Numbered from the stretch's first letter, positions 8,737 to 17,397 are shown. The stretch is 64,000 nucleotides of DNA from UBA6107 sp034430175 (GCA_034430175.1 DAOUFI010000007.1:1-64000), one strand, 5' to 3'. Translations and numbers: made by a program. The notes: generated by a model from the sequence alone, not told the origin.

Positions 8737-9501
8737 ATGCCCCGAACTGAGCGGTCGTTAAAGGTCGAAGCGGTCATCCTGCGCCACAACGATTATGGCG
8801 AGGCGGATCGACTTTTGACAATCTTCAGCCGTGAGCAGGGCAAGCTACGAGCCATTGCCAAAGGCGTGCGTAAGATGCAGTCGCGCAAAGCCGGGCATCT
8901 TGAGCCGTTCACGCAGGTGACGTTGATGCTGGCACAAGGACACGATCTTTGGATCGTCACCCAGGCTGAGGCAGTGGACGCTTTTCAGCCTTTGCGTGAA
9001 GACCTGACGCGCATCGCATACGCAGGCTACGTGGTGGAGTTGCTCGACCGTTTCACTTATGAAGAGGGACAGAACTGGCAGCTCTACCAGCTTCTGGTTG
9101 AGACGCTGAACCGTCTGGCGAAGGAAGACGATTCTTTTGTGGCTGTGCACTATTACGAAATGCGTCTGCTCGACCTGATGGGTTTTCGGCCACTGCTTTT
9201 TGAGTGCGCCGCCTGCGGAAAAGAGATCCATCCTGAGGACCAATATTTCTCAGCGGAACGGGGTGGGGTGCTTTGCCCGGATTGCGGCTTGATGGTGAAT
9301 GAAGCTCGACCGGTGAGCATGGATGCCCTGCGATATTTGCGGCATTTTCAACGAAGTACTTACAAAGAAGCCAAGCGTGCTGACCCTGGTACAGAAACGC
9401 GCCGAGAGGTGGAAGCACTGATCAATTACTACATGACGTATCTTTTGGAACGGAACCTGAACACACCGGAATTCATCCGGCAGGTGACGCGAAAAACGTA
9501 A
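8737..9501 (+). CDS. recO: DNA repair protein RecO
   Basis: Codes for 254 residues. RecO helps load RecA onto SSB-coated single strands, with RecF and RecR. The N-terminal OB-fold holds VILRHNDYGEADRLLTIFS and GKLRAIAKGVRK. The C-terminal helical domain has a four-Cys zinc knuckle: CAACGK at about 152-157 and CPDCG at about 180-184. Fifteen bases after cdd, last member of that run. Confidence 0.93.
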   Translation: MPRTERSLKVEAVILRHNDYGEADRLLTIFSREQGKLRAIAKGVRKMQSRKAGHLEPFTQVTLMLAQGHDLWIVTQAEAVDAFQPLREDLTRIAYAGYVVELLDRFTYEEGQNWQLYQLLVETLNRLAKEDDSFVAVHYYEMRLLDLMGFRPLLFECAACGKEIHPEDQYFSAERGGVLCPDCGLMVNEARPVSMDALRYLRHFQRSTYKEAKRADPGTETRREVEALINYYMTYLLERNLNTPEFIRQVTRKT

Positions 9502-9666
9502 ATCGCTCATGCAGAAATGCGAAGCACCAAAGAGAAATTTGTGATAATTTAGATTCGTTATTTTTGTTTGTTGTCGTGAATGCGACCGGGTATAAGACAT
9601 TTCAATCACGAAAACGCCGAATATGCGAAAGATAGACAGATAACGAAAAGAAAGAAAGAGTGGGTA

Positions 9667-10080
9667 ATGGATTTCATGTTGATCGCTCCTTGTGGGTTGA
9701 ATTGCGCGCTGTGTCACGGCTATCAGCGCGAGAAGGATAGGTGTGGCGGCTGCAACTCAAATAACGTCCGCCCAGGGTATTGCACTTCTTGTATTCTCAA
9801 GCTTTGCCCGGAAAAGGAGGGTGATTCCACTAGAATTTGCGGGACCTTCTGTGCGAAATTCCCATGCAAGCGGTTAAAGGACCTCGACAAGCGTTACCGC
9901 ACTAAGTACGGAGAAAGTTGCCTGGAGAATATCACCCTGATCGAAGCGAGTGGTATTGAAACGCTGATCGTTCGCGACGGCGAAAAATGGAAATGTCCGG
10001 TTTGTGGTGAGCTTCTCTGCTGTCACAGACCCAATTGTCTCCATTGCGGTGGCATCAATCCTTTTTTTCATCACAAATAG
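9667..10080 (+). CDS. DUF3795-type cysteine-rich protein
   Basis: Codes for 137 residues from the ATG at 9667; an in-frame start at 9580 would add a poorly conserved tail. Cysteine-rich throughout: APCGLNCALCHGY at the start, then CGGC, CTSC, LKLCPEK, CGTFCAKFPC, and a C-terminal pair of CxxC motifs (CPVCGELLCCHRPNCLHCG). The first half matches the DUF3795 pattern of small proteins presumed to bind metal. No biochemical role is established. The extra C-terminal zinc-ribbon-like part is longer than in many members. Confidence 0.7.
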   Translation: MDFMLIAPCGLNCALCHGYQREKDRCGGCNSNNVRPGYCTSCILKLCPEKEGDSTRICGTFCAKFPCKRLKDLDKRYRTKYGESCLENITLIEASGIETLIVRDGEKWKCPVCGELLCCHRPNCLHCGGINPFFHHK

Positions 10081-10188
10081 GGCTGTAAAGAATTTTTGAA
10101 TTGTTTCTGGATCAAAATTCTGGAAGTAATACCTAAAAATCAATATAATTACCGGTATAAATCAAAGTCACCAAAATAGGAGGAAGTC

Positions 10189-10656
10189 ATGAAGAAATCG
10201 GTGCTGTCGATATTTGGATTAATTACCATCGCGATATTGCTTCTTTCTGCATGTAATTCTTCTGGAGAAAAGTCACCCACCAGCGAGCCGGAAACGCCTT
10301 TGCCTGAATGCGGGCGTGACTTTTTGATTTGGACTGAATCAGCAGAGGATGGCGGATTTTTCCTCAGGATGGGGAACAACAATGACCCTGAACATTCCTT
10401 GTTGGGAGAATTGGTATCCTACAAGATCATATCCGCCGATCCGGATGTGTTGACCGGAGCTTTAAGCAGCAGTGAGAAGGGTCAGGAGTTCACCTATAAC
10501 TTGCCTGACGGCACCAGCAGTGGTCCGTGGAACGATGTCCATTTTACTCAGGAGTTATATTCAACCGCGGTCGATGTAGAGATCTCGATTGAGATCACTA
10601 CTTCCTATTGCACTATCACTCAGACAACCTTATTGACTGGTTTGCCGGTGAAATGA
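10189..10656 (+). CDS. Small lipoprotein of unknown function
   Basis: Codes for 155 residues with GGAGG before the ATG. An N-terminal lipoprotein signal ends in the lipobox LLSAC (Cys 21), so the protein should be lipid-anchored on the outer face of the membrane. A short Ser/Glu/Pro linker follows, then a domain with a C-terminal threonine-rich strand. A TATAAT at 10144-10149 could serve as its -10 box. Not recognised as a known family. Confidence 0.65.
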   Translation: MKKSVLSIFGLITIAILLLSACNSSGEKSPTSEPETPLPECGRDFLIWTESAEDGGFFLRMGNNNDPEHSLLGELVSYKIISADPDVLTGALSSSEKGQEFTYNLPDGTSSGPWNDVHFTQELYSTAVDVEISIEITTSYCTITQTTLLTGLPVK

Positions 10657-10737
10657 TCCGATAAGAATCATAAGCCGCTATAGAGCAATAGTTCCGCGCT
10701 CGAGTCCATAAATTCTTGAAGTAGCGTGACTTTAATT

Positions 10738-10760
10738 GATTTGTTTAAAAAAAACAAATC
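10738..10760. terminator. AT-rich hairpin between convergent genes
   Basis: GATTTGTTT (10738-10746) and AAACAAATC (10752-10760) form a perfect 9-bp stem with an A5 loop, between the lipoprotein gene and the oppositely oriented LysE gene. The stem is AT-rich, so it is only a moderate candidate terminator. Confidence 0.4.
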
Positions 10761-10780
10761 GAAGTATTTTTTATTGGATA

Positions 10781-10804
10781 AAAATAGAACATATGTTTTA
10801 TTTT
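10781..10804. promoter_or_regulatory. SOS-box-like palindrome between convergent genes
   Basis: Two 10-base arms, AAAATAGAAC and GTTTTATTTT, flank ATAT and match at 9 of 10 positions. The core AGAAC-ATAT-GTTTT differs by one base from AGAAC-N4-GTTCT. It lies downstream of both neighbouring genes, so no target is obvious; it may be a chance or orphan site. Confidence 0.3.
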
Positions 10805-10827
10805 ATTGAATATGATTTATCAAGATG

Positions 10828-11448
10828 TTAAGAAAGGAAGTAGTCCAACCAGGCGTAAACGCCGAAAGCGATAATGATCAACCCTGAGATGCGATTGACC
10901 CAAAGCAGCACGGTTGGGCTGACTTTATCGCGTAGCAAGCTGACGCCAAAACTCAGAATAAACCACCACATCGCGGATCCGCTGAAGACGCCAAGAATGA
11001 AAAATGCGGCTGTACCATATTCTCCTCCCGCGGTACCCACACCGAGGCTGGAAAACACGGCCAGGTAGGTAACGATGGTGACAGGGTTGGTGAGGGTGAG
11101 TAAAAAGGTTGATCCGAAAGCGCCCGCCAGGTTTGTTCTCTTTGACTGGGCGGCTTCGGTCGCGGGTTTGGCGAGCATGGTACGTATACCCAGATACAGC
11201 AGGAACGCGCCACCGAAAAGTTTTAACCAATTTTGCTGGCTCACCAGGAAATTTGAGATGAATACGAGACCAAAGCCCGCGATGCTCCCATAGAAAGCGT
11301 CCGCGGTGGCGGCACCGAGCCCGGAAGCCAAACCGTATTTGCGACCATCTGCCAGGGTGCGGCGGATGCAAAGGATGCCGATGGGACCAACCGGCGCGGC
11401 GATGGAGAATCCGAGAAGAAGACCTTTGAGGAGATAGCTGAGTTGCAT
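10828..11448 (-). CDS. LysE/RhtB-family amino-acid exporter
   Basis: Codes for 206 residues, the normal family length. The N-terminus has the GFSIAAPVGPIGILCIRRTL signature of LysE translocators, followed by GLGAATADAFYGSIAGFG. There are six hydrophobic segments, and LTNPVTI at about 118-124 matches the conserved Asn-Pro. Family members export basic amino acids, homoserine or threonine; the substrate cannot be assigned. Convergent with the lipoprotein gene; a region without intact genes lies on its promoter side. Confidence 0.88.
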   Translation of the reverse strand: MQLSYLLKGLLLGFSIAAPVGPIGILCIRRTLADGRKYGLASGLGAATADAFYGSIAGFGLVFISNFLVSQQNWLKLFGGAFLLYLGIRTMLAKPATEAAQSKRTNLAGAFGSTFLLTLTNPVTIVTYLAVFSSLGVGTAGGEYGTAAFFILGVFSGSAMWWFILSFGVSLLRDKVSPTVLLWVNRISGLIIIAFGVYAWLDYFLS

Positions 11449-12367
11449 GGATCCATACTCCGGTAGGGAAAGAATGTGAAATTATATAATTTTTCGCCAA
11501 TAAATCCAAATGAGTGCGCGGGGGACATCAGGCAGTTGAGATTCTGGATGTAGCGAGGTGATCAATGCAAAAAAATGGAGAAGGAACCACGGCAGCAAGC
11601 GCTGTTTTCTGAGAAGTTGTGGTTAATACGCTTTAAAAAGAAATCCGACAGGCGGTAATGCTGGGAGCGGGTGGAAAAACTGCTCGTCGACTGAACCAGC
11701 AATACGTGGTTTCTCCCCATTGATCTTGAGGAACAAAAATTGGTTGAGTGCCTGAAGGCTGGCGGCTTTGACACGAGCCAACCGACGGAGTTTGTCCGGT
11801 AGGCAATGATATAGAATATTTCTGCCGATACAGTGGCACATGTCCTCAAATTTATCGGTAGCTGAACAAAGAGCAGCCGGGTAGGATTCATCCACGTTCC
11901 GCACCGGATCATCGAGCTACCGGAGCGCGACCTAGAGGCGCTGGCGCTGATGAAGCTCACGAAGCCAAAGAGCGCCGTTCATCTTCGGGTTAGGTCTGGC
12001 TGAATTGATGGAGTACCTGAAGTATTTTAGGTAAACAATAATTTTTGACAGCGGCGATGAGTATTATCGGAAGAACTGGCTTGACCTGATGGGATGCAAT
12101 TTGGACTTAACATACAGCAAGAGAATCAGCGCAGCTGAAGTTAGGTAGAAAATCTATAAATTGACATACGACCCACGTGTAGGCACGGAGAACGCCTAGA
12201 GATTAATTGGTTTTAGAATAACAGTAATTTTTAACATCTGGTTTTCAAGACAGTATCTTCTTCTATGGCTGCCCTAATTCTCACCAAGGTAAATCAATTC
12301 GTCATAAGATTTTTATATTGCTTTCGTTGATTGAAGGTACAATTATTCCTAATCGAGGGAGTTCATT
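11449..12367. other. Gene-poor, apparently decayed stretch
   Basis: About 0.9 kb without a convincing intact gene. A minus-strand frame at 11623-11904 encodes about 93 protein-like residues, including GSVDEQFFHPLPALPP, but has no good start and meets a stop upstream. A short plus-strand frame near 11905-12000 (IIELPERDLEALALMKL) also reads like a coding fragment before it stops. I read these as remnants of one or two decayed genes, possibly a mobile element, but cannot name them. The last 250 bases are AT-rich and should hold the promoter of the downstream metallopeptidase gene. Confidence 0.4.
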
Positions 12368-13708
12368 ATGCCAAGAAAAGTGCTGTTGACGCTAATTTCA
12401 TTCGCGGTGGTGGCCGGCGTGCTCACCAGCGCTGTTTCCATTGTAGGGGCCGCGACGCTGCCGTCTGCCTTGAAAACAGATGTCGTAACAGATGTTCCAA
12501 CCGTGCCTTCAGCCAGCATCAGTGATCAGATGGATGAGATCCAGAAACAGGTGACGAGTTATCGCGGTCTGGAGTTGAAGGAACCCCTGCAAAGGGCGCT
12601 GATGACTACAGCCGAGTTAAAGGATAAAGTTGAAACCGATTTCTTCGGGGAATACACTCAGGAAAATGCTGATAGCGATGTTGAAGAGTTGAGCGCGATG
12701 GGTTTGCTTGACCCCGACTTTCACCTGCTTACCTTCTACAAAGACCTTTACGCCGAGCAAGTAGCCGGTTATTACGATAATATCACCAAAGAGATGTACG
12801 TGATCTCTGATGAATCCTTCGGTGGCATGGAGCGGATGACCTACGCTCATGAATTCACTCACGTGCTTCAAGATCAAAACTACGATTTTGAAAACGGATT
12901 GCAATACAACGATTCCAAATGTGATACCGATTCAGAATACTGTGCCGCGGTTCAAGCGTTGATCGAAGGTGACGCGTCGCTTTCGGAATATACCTGGTTC
13001 TCGAAGTACGGCACCGAGCAAGACCGGCAGGATATTATCAATTTTCAGAACAGTTATCAGAGCCCGGTTTACGATTCGGCGCCGGCTTATATGAAACTGG
13101 ATTTTGTGTTTCCATACGACCAGGGTTATGAATTTGTAAACTCGCTCTATTCACGGGGCGGATGGGAAGCGATCGACGCGGCTTACGCGAACCCACCGGT
13201 ATCTACCGAGCAGATCCTGCATCCGGAAAAATATCCGGACGACGTGCCCATGAAGGTGGAACTCCCTAATTTGCAATCCGCTCTCGGCAATACCTGGCAG
13301 GAAGTGGATCAAAGCACCATGGGTGAGTGGTATACCTACCTGATTCTTGGCTCGGGATATGACCCAGCCTTCCGATTGGATGATAACCAGGCGAAAACCG
13401 CAGCGGCAGGTTGGGGGGGAGACGCTTATGGTTTCTATAAAGACTCCGCCACCTCTCAATTCGTGTTCCTCTGGATCAGTGAATGGGACACGTCACAGGA
13501 CCTGGATGAATTTGCGCAAGCCAGCCTGGATTACGGCACGGCTCGTTGGGGTACCCCAACGCAGGAGAGGAATAATATATACACCTGGCAATCGACTGCC
13601 AACGGCTTTGTCTATATGCGTCAAACAGGTACCCAGATGATCTGGTTGATGGCTCCCAACCGCACCATCCAAACCGCTATTATCGAAGCCATGTACGGGA
13701 CGAAATAA
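12368..13708 (+). CDS. Secreted zinc-metallopeptidase-like protein (HEFTH)
   Basis: Codes for 446 residues with GAGGGAG before the ATG. Residues 1-29 are a Sec signal peptide. The motif HEFTH (161-165) is an HExxH zinc site, and Glu200 in ALIEGDAS sits 35 residues after the second His, the usual position for the third ligand in gluzincins. Upstream, GYYDNITKEMYVISD lays out the beta-strand edge common to such proteases. Cys185 and Cys192 may form a disulfide. It looks like a lineage-typical exported peptidase, but I know no characterised homolog, and activity is inferred from motifs only. The HAD gene starts 2 bases after it. Confidence 0.65.
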   Translation: MPRKVLLTLISFAVVAGVLTSAVSIVGAATLPSALKTDVVTDVPTVPSASISDQMDEIQKQVTSYRGLELKEPLQRALMTTAELKDKVETDFFGEYTQENADSDVEELSAMGLLDPDFHLLTFYKDLYAEQVAGYYDNITKEMYVISDESFGGMERMTYAHEFTHVLQDQNYDFENGLQYNDSKCDTDSEYCAAVQALIEGDASLSEYTWFSKYGTEQDRQDIINFQNSYQSPVYDSAPAYMKLDFVFPYDQGYEFVNSLYSRGGWEAIDAAYANPPVSTEQILHPEKYPDDVPMKVELPNLQSALGNTWQEVDQSTMGEWYTYLILGSGYDPAFRLDDNQAKTAAAGWGGDAYGFYKDSATSQFVFLWISEWDTSQDLDEFAQASLDYGTARWGTPTQERNNIYTWQSTANGFVYMRQTGTQMIWLMAPNRTIQTAIIEAMYGTK

Positions 13709-13710
13709 AT

Positions 13711-14397
13711 ATGCCTTTGGACGTCAACCGCATCCGCGCGGTATGTTTCGATGTGGACGGAACCCTGAGCGACACCGATAATGAATGGGTCGACCGTTTG
13801 ACGCGCGCTTCTGGCTGGCTGAATTTCGCGGTTAAGGCTCAAGAACGGGCACGGGCGGCCAGGTGGCTGGTGATGGCCACGGAATCGCCGATGAACGCTG
13901 CGTATTACCTGCTCGACCGATTAAGCCTGGACGATAACTTCGCGCGCCTCTTCGAAAAAAGAGCACGCAACAGCAAGATCAAGAAGCATCCTTTCTGGTT
14001 GATGGATGGCGCGGTTGAATTACTCAACCTAATGTATGACCGCATGCCACTTTCAATAGTAAGCGCCCGTGACGAGATCAGCACGATGCGTTTTGTCGAT
14101 AGTTTTCAACTGGGCAAGTATTTCCAAAGGATCGTTACCTCTCAAACCTGCGATCACACCAAGCCTTATCCTGACCCGGTGTTGTGGGCGGCTTCGCAAA
14201 TGAAGGTGGCGGTTGAAAATTGCGTCATGATCGGCGATACCACGGTGGACATTCTGGCGGGTAAAACTGCTGGCGCTCAGACCATCGGTGTATTATGCGG
14301 CTTCGGAACGGAACGAGAATTACGCCGCGCTGGCGCCGACCTCGTCGTCAATGGACTCAAAGAGATTATTCAGGTCTTCCAAGAAGTAAAACCATAA
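13711..14397 (+). CDS. HAD-superfamily hydrolase
   Basis: Codes for 228 residues. All four HAD motifs are present: DVDGT (motif I, catalytic Asp residues), SARD (motif II), the Lys of KPYPDP (motif III), and GDTTVD (motif IV). The insertion between motif I and II is helical (type I cap), as in phosphoglycolate phosphatase and beta-phosphoglucomutase relatives. Expected to dephosphorylate a small metabolite; the substrate is unknown. Separated by only 2 bases from the secreted metallopeptidase gene, so probably co-transcribed with it. Confidence 0.85.
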   Translation: MPLDVNRIRAVCFDVDGTLSDTDNEWVDRLTRASGWLNFAVKAQERARAARWLVMATESPMNAAYYLLDRLSLDDNFARLFEKRARNSKIKKHPFWLMDGAVELLNLMYDRMPLSIVSARDEISTMRFVDSFQLGKYFQRIVTSQTCDHTKPYPDPVLWAASQMKVAVENCVMIGDTTVDILAGKTAGAQTIGVLCGFGTERELRRAGADLVVNGLKEIIQVFQEVKP

Positions 14398-14427
14398 TCC
14401 GAACTAAGGTTATTTCCGGAGGTATTC

Positions 14428-15873
14428 ATGGACGAAAAATCAGGCGCTCAGATCTCGCGAAAGGCATTCATTCAATCATTTCTGATTTTGTTCTTGCTCA
14501 TGATGGTTGCTGGAGTGCTCACAAGGGTGATTCCCACCGGCAGTTTCCAGCGATTGGATCCTGAGGACAGTACTTCCGCGATTATTCCAGGATCATTTAA
14601 ACTGACCTCGCAGGCTCCGCTGGCTGTGTGGCACTGGTTTACCGCGCCTGTCGAAGTGCTTTGGAAGAATGGCAGCGAGAGCATCAAACTAATCTCGATC
14701 ATCGTGTTCATCCTACTCGTCAGCAGCGCCTTTGCCGTCCTCGATAAAAGCGGCATACTGCAATCGCTGCTGGGCAAGATCGTGACGAAGTTCGGCGGGC
14801 GTAAGTATGTCTTATTACTGGCCGTTAGCTTTTTCTTCATGCTCATGGGTGCCTTCTTCGGGGTATTCGAAGAAATCGTGCCTCTTGTGCCTCTGATGAT
14901 CGCATTGGCGTATTCCCTTGGTTGGGACGCGCTCGTTGGATTGGGAATGAGTATTCTGGCCACCAACATGGGTTTTTCGGCGGCCATCAGCAACCCCTTC
15001 ACCATTGGTGTGGCGCAAAGCCTGGCTGGTCTGGATATGTTCTCCGGCTGGCAGTTCCGAATTCCCATTTTCCTGGCGGTCTACGGCGTGTTGGCCTGGT
15101 TCCTGTGGAGTTACGCGCACAAGATCGACCGCAAGCCGGAATCTTCCTTGATGTACGAAGATGATCAAGCCAGCCGCGCGAAATATCAAAAAGTTACCTT
15201 CGAGAGCAACCCGCACCTGATGCGCGCCGGGTTGTTCTTCCTGGCTTTCGTTGTCCTCATTATTTTAGTACTCGTGGGCACACAATTCAGTGATTTCCTT
15301 TCGGATTACGCCTTTGTGTTGGCCGGGCTGCTCTTCTTCATCGGCGGTTTGGGGGCGGGGTTCCTTTCGGGAGCCAAAGGTAAGCTGATCGGCCGAGCTT
15401 TACTCGACGGTATTTCCGGAATGGCTCCTGCCATTCCATTGATGCTGATGGCGTACAGTGTGAAGTACCTTGTCACCATTGGCGGCGTGATGGACACCAT
15501 CCTCAACAGCGCGTCTGGAGTGCTGCAGGGGACTTCCGCGATGAGCGCCATACTGATCATCTATGCCCTTGCCCTCTTCTTCGAAATTTTCATCGGTTCC
15601 GGCAGCGCCAAAGCTTTCCTGCTCATGCCCATCCTGGCACCGTTGGCAGACCTGGTGGGAGTCACCCGCCAACTCACCGTCACGGCTTATTGCTTTGGCG
15701 ACGGTTTCTCGAACATGGCCTACCCGACCAACGCCGTGCTGCTCATCGCGATTGGTCTGGCTTCGGTGGGATACGGCAAGTGGATGAAGTTCACCTGGAA
15801 GTTGTGGGTGGGCGTGGCTGTTGTGACGGTCTTTTTCCTGTGGCTGGGGATCAGGATCGGTTACGGAATGTAA
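14428..15873 (+). CDS. YfcC-family membrane transporter
   Basis: Codes for 481 residues with GGAGG before the ATG. About twelve transmembrane segments. The N-terminal part carries VAGVLTRVIPTGSF, typical of the YfcC/ArcD-like branch of the C4-dicarboxylate/short-chain carrier group. NMGFSAAISNPFTIGVAQ and, near the C-terminus, GSGSAKAFLLMPILAPLAD and TAYCFGDGFSNMAYPTN are the two re-entrant-type signature regions. Relatives are annotated as arginine/ornithine antiporters or putative basic amino-acid transporters; the substrate is not certain. It ends at a strong terminator. Confidence 0.85.
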   Translation: MDEKSGAQISRKAFIQSFLILFLLMMVAGVLTRVIPTGSFQRLDPEDSTSAIIPGSFKLTSQAPLAVWHWFTAPVEVLWKNGSESIKLISIIVFILLVSSAFAVLDKSGILQSLLGKIVTKFGGRKYVLLLAVSFFFMLMGAFFGVFEEIVPLVPLMIALAYSLGWDALVGLGMSILATNMGFSAAISNPFTIGVAQSLAGLDMFSGWQFRIPIFLAVYGVLAWFLWSYAHKIDRKPESSLMYEDDQASRAKYQKVTFESNPHLMRAGLFFLAFVVLIILVLVGTQFSDFLSDYAFVLAGLLFFIGGLGAGFLSGAKGKLIGRALLDGISGMAPAIPLMLMAYSVKYLVTIGGVMDTILNSASGVLQGTSAMSAILIIYALALFFEIFIGSGSAKAFLLMPILAPLADLVGVTRQLTVTAYCFGDGFSNMAYPTNAVLLIAIGLASVGYGKWMKFTWKLWVGVAVVTVFFLWLGIRIGYGM

Positions 15874-15890
15874 ATTGACATACGGAATTG

Positions 15891-15916
15891 GCTCCCCTGC
15901 AATGGGGAGCTTTTTT
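15891..15916 (+). terminator. Intrinsic terminator after the YfcC gene
   Basis: GCTCCCC (15891-15897) pairs with GGGGAGC (15904-15910), with a 6-nt loop and six T. It lies immediately before the marR promoter. Confidence 0.9.
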
Positions 15917-15917
15917 G

Positions 15918-15946
15918 TTGACAACTGAGCCCGAACTCGATATACT
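15918..15946 (+). promoter_or_regulatory. Sigma70 promoter of the marR gene
   Basis: TTGACA at 15918-15923, a 17-bp spacer, and TATACT at 15941-15946. The predicted start near 15953 leaves about a dozen bases before the ATG at 15965. Confidence 0.8.
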
Positions 15947-15947
15947 A

Positions 15948-15965
15948 TAGTTAGAGTACTAATTA
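15948..15965. promoter_or_regulatory. Candidate MarR autoregulatory operator
   Basis: TAGTTAG-AGTA-CTAATTA: arms of 7 bases match at 6 of 7 positions. The palindrome fills the space between the -10 box and the start codon, covering the transcription start, as expected for MarR-type autorepression. Inferred from position and symmetry only. Confidence 0.6.
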
Positions 15966-16420
15966 TGAGTAAATCAAGCAAGAATTCTCACAGTGGGACA
16001 ATGGGACGGTTGAGTGTCGCCTTTTTGACGTGGAGGCGGCACTTGCAGCGCAACCTGGTTCCTTATGGCATCACACTCAAACAGCAATTCGTACTCCACC
16101 AACTCGCCAGGAAGGATTACCTCTACCCATCGGATATCGCGGAAATGCTCTTCTGCGACCGTCCCACGGCCACGGTGATCATAGACAACCTGGCCAAGCA
16201 GGGGTGGGTAAGGCGCGAGAAAGAGGAGGAAAATCGCAAATATGTGCGGGTGAGCCTGACCCCTGGGGGAAAACAAAAATTATCCGAACTGGATAGCATC
16301 CAGTGGCAGGATTTTGATCCGCTAGAGACATTCACGGAGGATGAAGTGCACCAATTCGACTTGCTGCTGCGCAAGCTGCAAGCTCACATCGAAGAGGTCG
16401 AAAAATCGCAGGAAGCGTAA
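15965..16420 (+). CDS. MarR-family transcriptional regulator
   Basis: Codes for 151 residues. A winged helix-turn-helix is visible: LKQQFVLHQLARKDYLYPSDIAEML, then the recognition-helix region DRPTATVIIDNLAKQGWVRR, then the wing REKEEENRKYVRVSLTPGG. MarR proteins are dimeric repressors, often released by phenolic or oxidant ligands. The ATG at 15965 has no ribosome-binding site and lies about 12 bases from the predicted transcript start, so the mRNA is nearly leaderless; an in-frame ATG at 16001 behind GTGGGA is an alternative start. The nitroreductase gene follows by 50 bases and is its likely target. Confidence 0.88.
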   Translation: MSKSSKNSHSGTMGRLSVAFLTWRRHLQRNLVPYGITLKQQFVLHQLARKDYLYPSDIAEMLFCDRPTATVIIDNLAKQGWVRREKEEENRKYVRVSLTPGGKQKLSELDSIQWQDFDPLETFTEDEVHQFDLLLRKLQAHIEEVEKSQEA

Positions 16421-16470
16421 TTTTTTTACCACAATAATTAGAATTCAAACTATTGAAGAGGAAGGATAGA

Positions 16471-17229
16471 ATGAACGAGACCCTGAACACAATTCTTAAA
16501 TCGCGAACCATCCATGGTAATTTCAACGACCAGGAGATCCGCGAGCAGGACCTGCAAACCATTTTGGAAGCAGCGGTACGGGCGCCGAACGCGTCGAACC
16601 GCCAGGCGTATTCGATCGTTGTCGTTGAAGACCGCGAGGTGATGAAGGAGATCTGCGGTTACCGGGGAAGTCGGGCGTTGCTCTTCTGCGTGGACTATAC
16701 GCGCATTACCGACCTGGCGGAGCACATCGGGCATCCCTACACACCGGATGGACTGGTGGCTTTTGTCACCGGCGCGGTAGATACGGTGCTGGCGGCGCAA
16801 AACGCGGCGTTAGCAGCCAAATCGCTGGGCATCGACAGCCTGTTCACCAACGGCATCCACAGGGTGGACATTGACAGCGTGTACCAGAAGCTTCACCTGC
16901 CTGAAAAGTATTGCTTCCCAATGATCCTGCTGGTGTTGGGATACCCAACGGTCGAGCCCGACTTTCTCAAGGGTAGGATCAACGGTAGTGGTGTGGTGCA
17001 CCGAGGTGAGTATCGCCGCCTTTCGCATGAAGAACTGAACGAGATGGTGGCGGTTTATGACGACCCTGACAACCACCTGGCGCTGAATCCGGCCTGGAAA
17101 TCCGTGGATTGCGCCCATTATCTGGATTGGTTTTTCACAAAATGGTGCGGACCGGGTTTCAATCCCAAAGAAATCGAATTCGCGGAAATCCTTCGCAGGG
17201 CGGGTTTTATACCGGCAAAGCAGGACTAA
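16471..17229 (+). CDS. Nitroreductase-family flavoprotein
   Basis: Codes for 252 residues from the ATG with GAGGAAGG upstream; an upstream in-frame TTG at 16453 is less likely. The N-terminus has the FMN-binding pattern of the family (ILKSRTIHGNF...VRAPNASNRQAYSIVVVED), with AALAAKSLGIDSLFTNGI in the middle and MILLVLGYP near the C-terminal third. Members use NAD(P)H to reduce nitro-compounds, quinones or flavins. The tail (residues about 195-252) has several Cys and Trp residues beyond the core fold. It sits just behind the MarR gene, suggesting a stress- or xenobiotic-induced pair. Confidence 0.82.
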   Translation: MNETLNTILKSRTIHGNFNDQEIREQDLQTILEAAVRAPNASNRQAYSIVVVEDREVMKEICGYRGSRALLFCVDYTRITDLAEHIGHPYTPDGLVAFVTGAVDTVLAAQNAALAAKSLGIDSLFTNGIHRVDIDSVYQKLHLPEKYCFPMILLVLGYPTVEPDFLKGRINGSGVVHRGEYRRLSHEELNEMVAVYDDPDNHLALNPAWKSVDCAHYLDWFFTKWCGPGFNPKEIEFAEILRRAGFIPAKQD

Positions 17230-17251
17230 ACCTAACCCCTGAACCTGATTG

Positions 17252-17284
17252 AGGGATGCATCGATGGCGCATCCCTTCTTTTGT
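17252..17284 (+). terminator. Terminator after the nitroreductase gene
   Basis: GGGATGC (17253-17259) and GCATCCC (17269-17275) form the stem with a 9-nt loop and one more A-T pair outside; a TTCTTTTG run follows. Confidence 0.75.
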
Positions 17285-17330
17285 TTTCTTTGCCCCCGCT
17301 TGACAAGCTCTTCCTCCCATGTAATAATAT

Positions 17331-17344
17331 AGAATATATGTTCT
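17331..17344. promoter_or_regulatory. SOS-box-like palindrome in front of the LuxR-type gene
   Basis: AGAAT-ATAT-GTTCT, one base from AGAAC-N4-GTTCT. The symmetry extends outward (ATAGAA/TTCTAT) over 17329-17346. TTGACA at 17300-17305 and AT-rich -10 candidates (such as TAATAT at 17325-17330) place it at the transcription start. A further half-site, TAGAAC, lies at about 17358. Confidence 0.45.
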
Positions 17345-17397
17345 ATCTGGGGAAACATAGAACACCGGAATCGGGTAATGACATGAACGGAGGTTGA

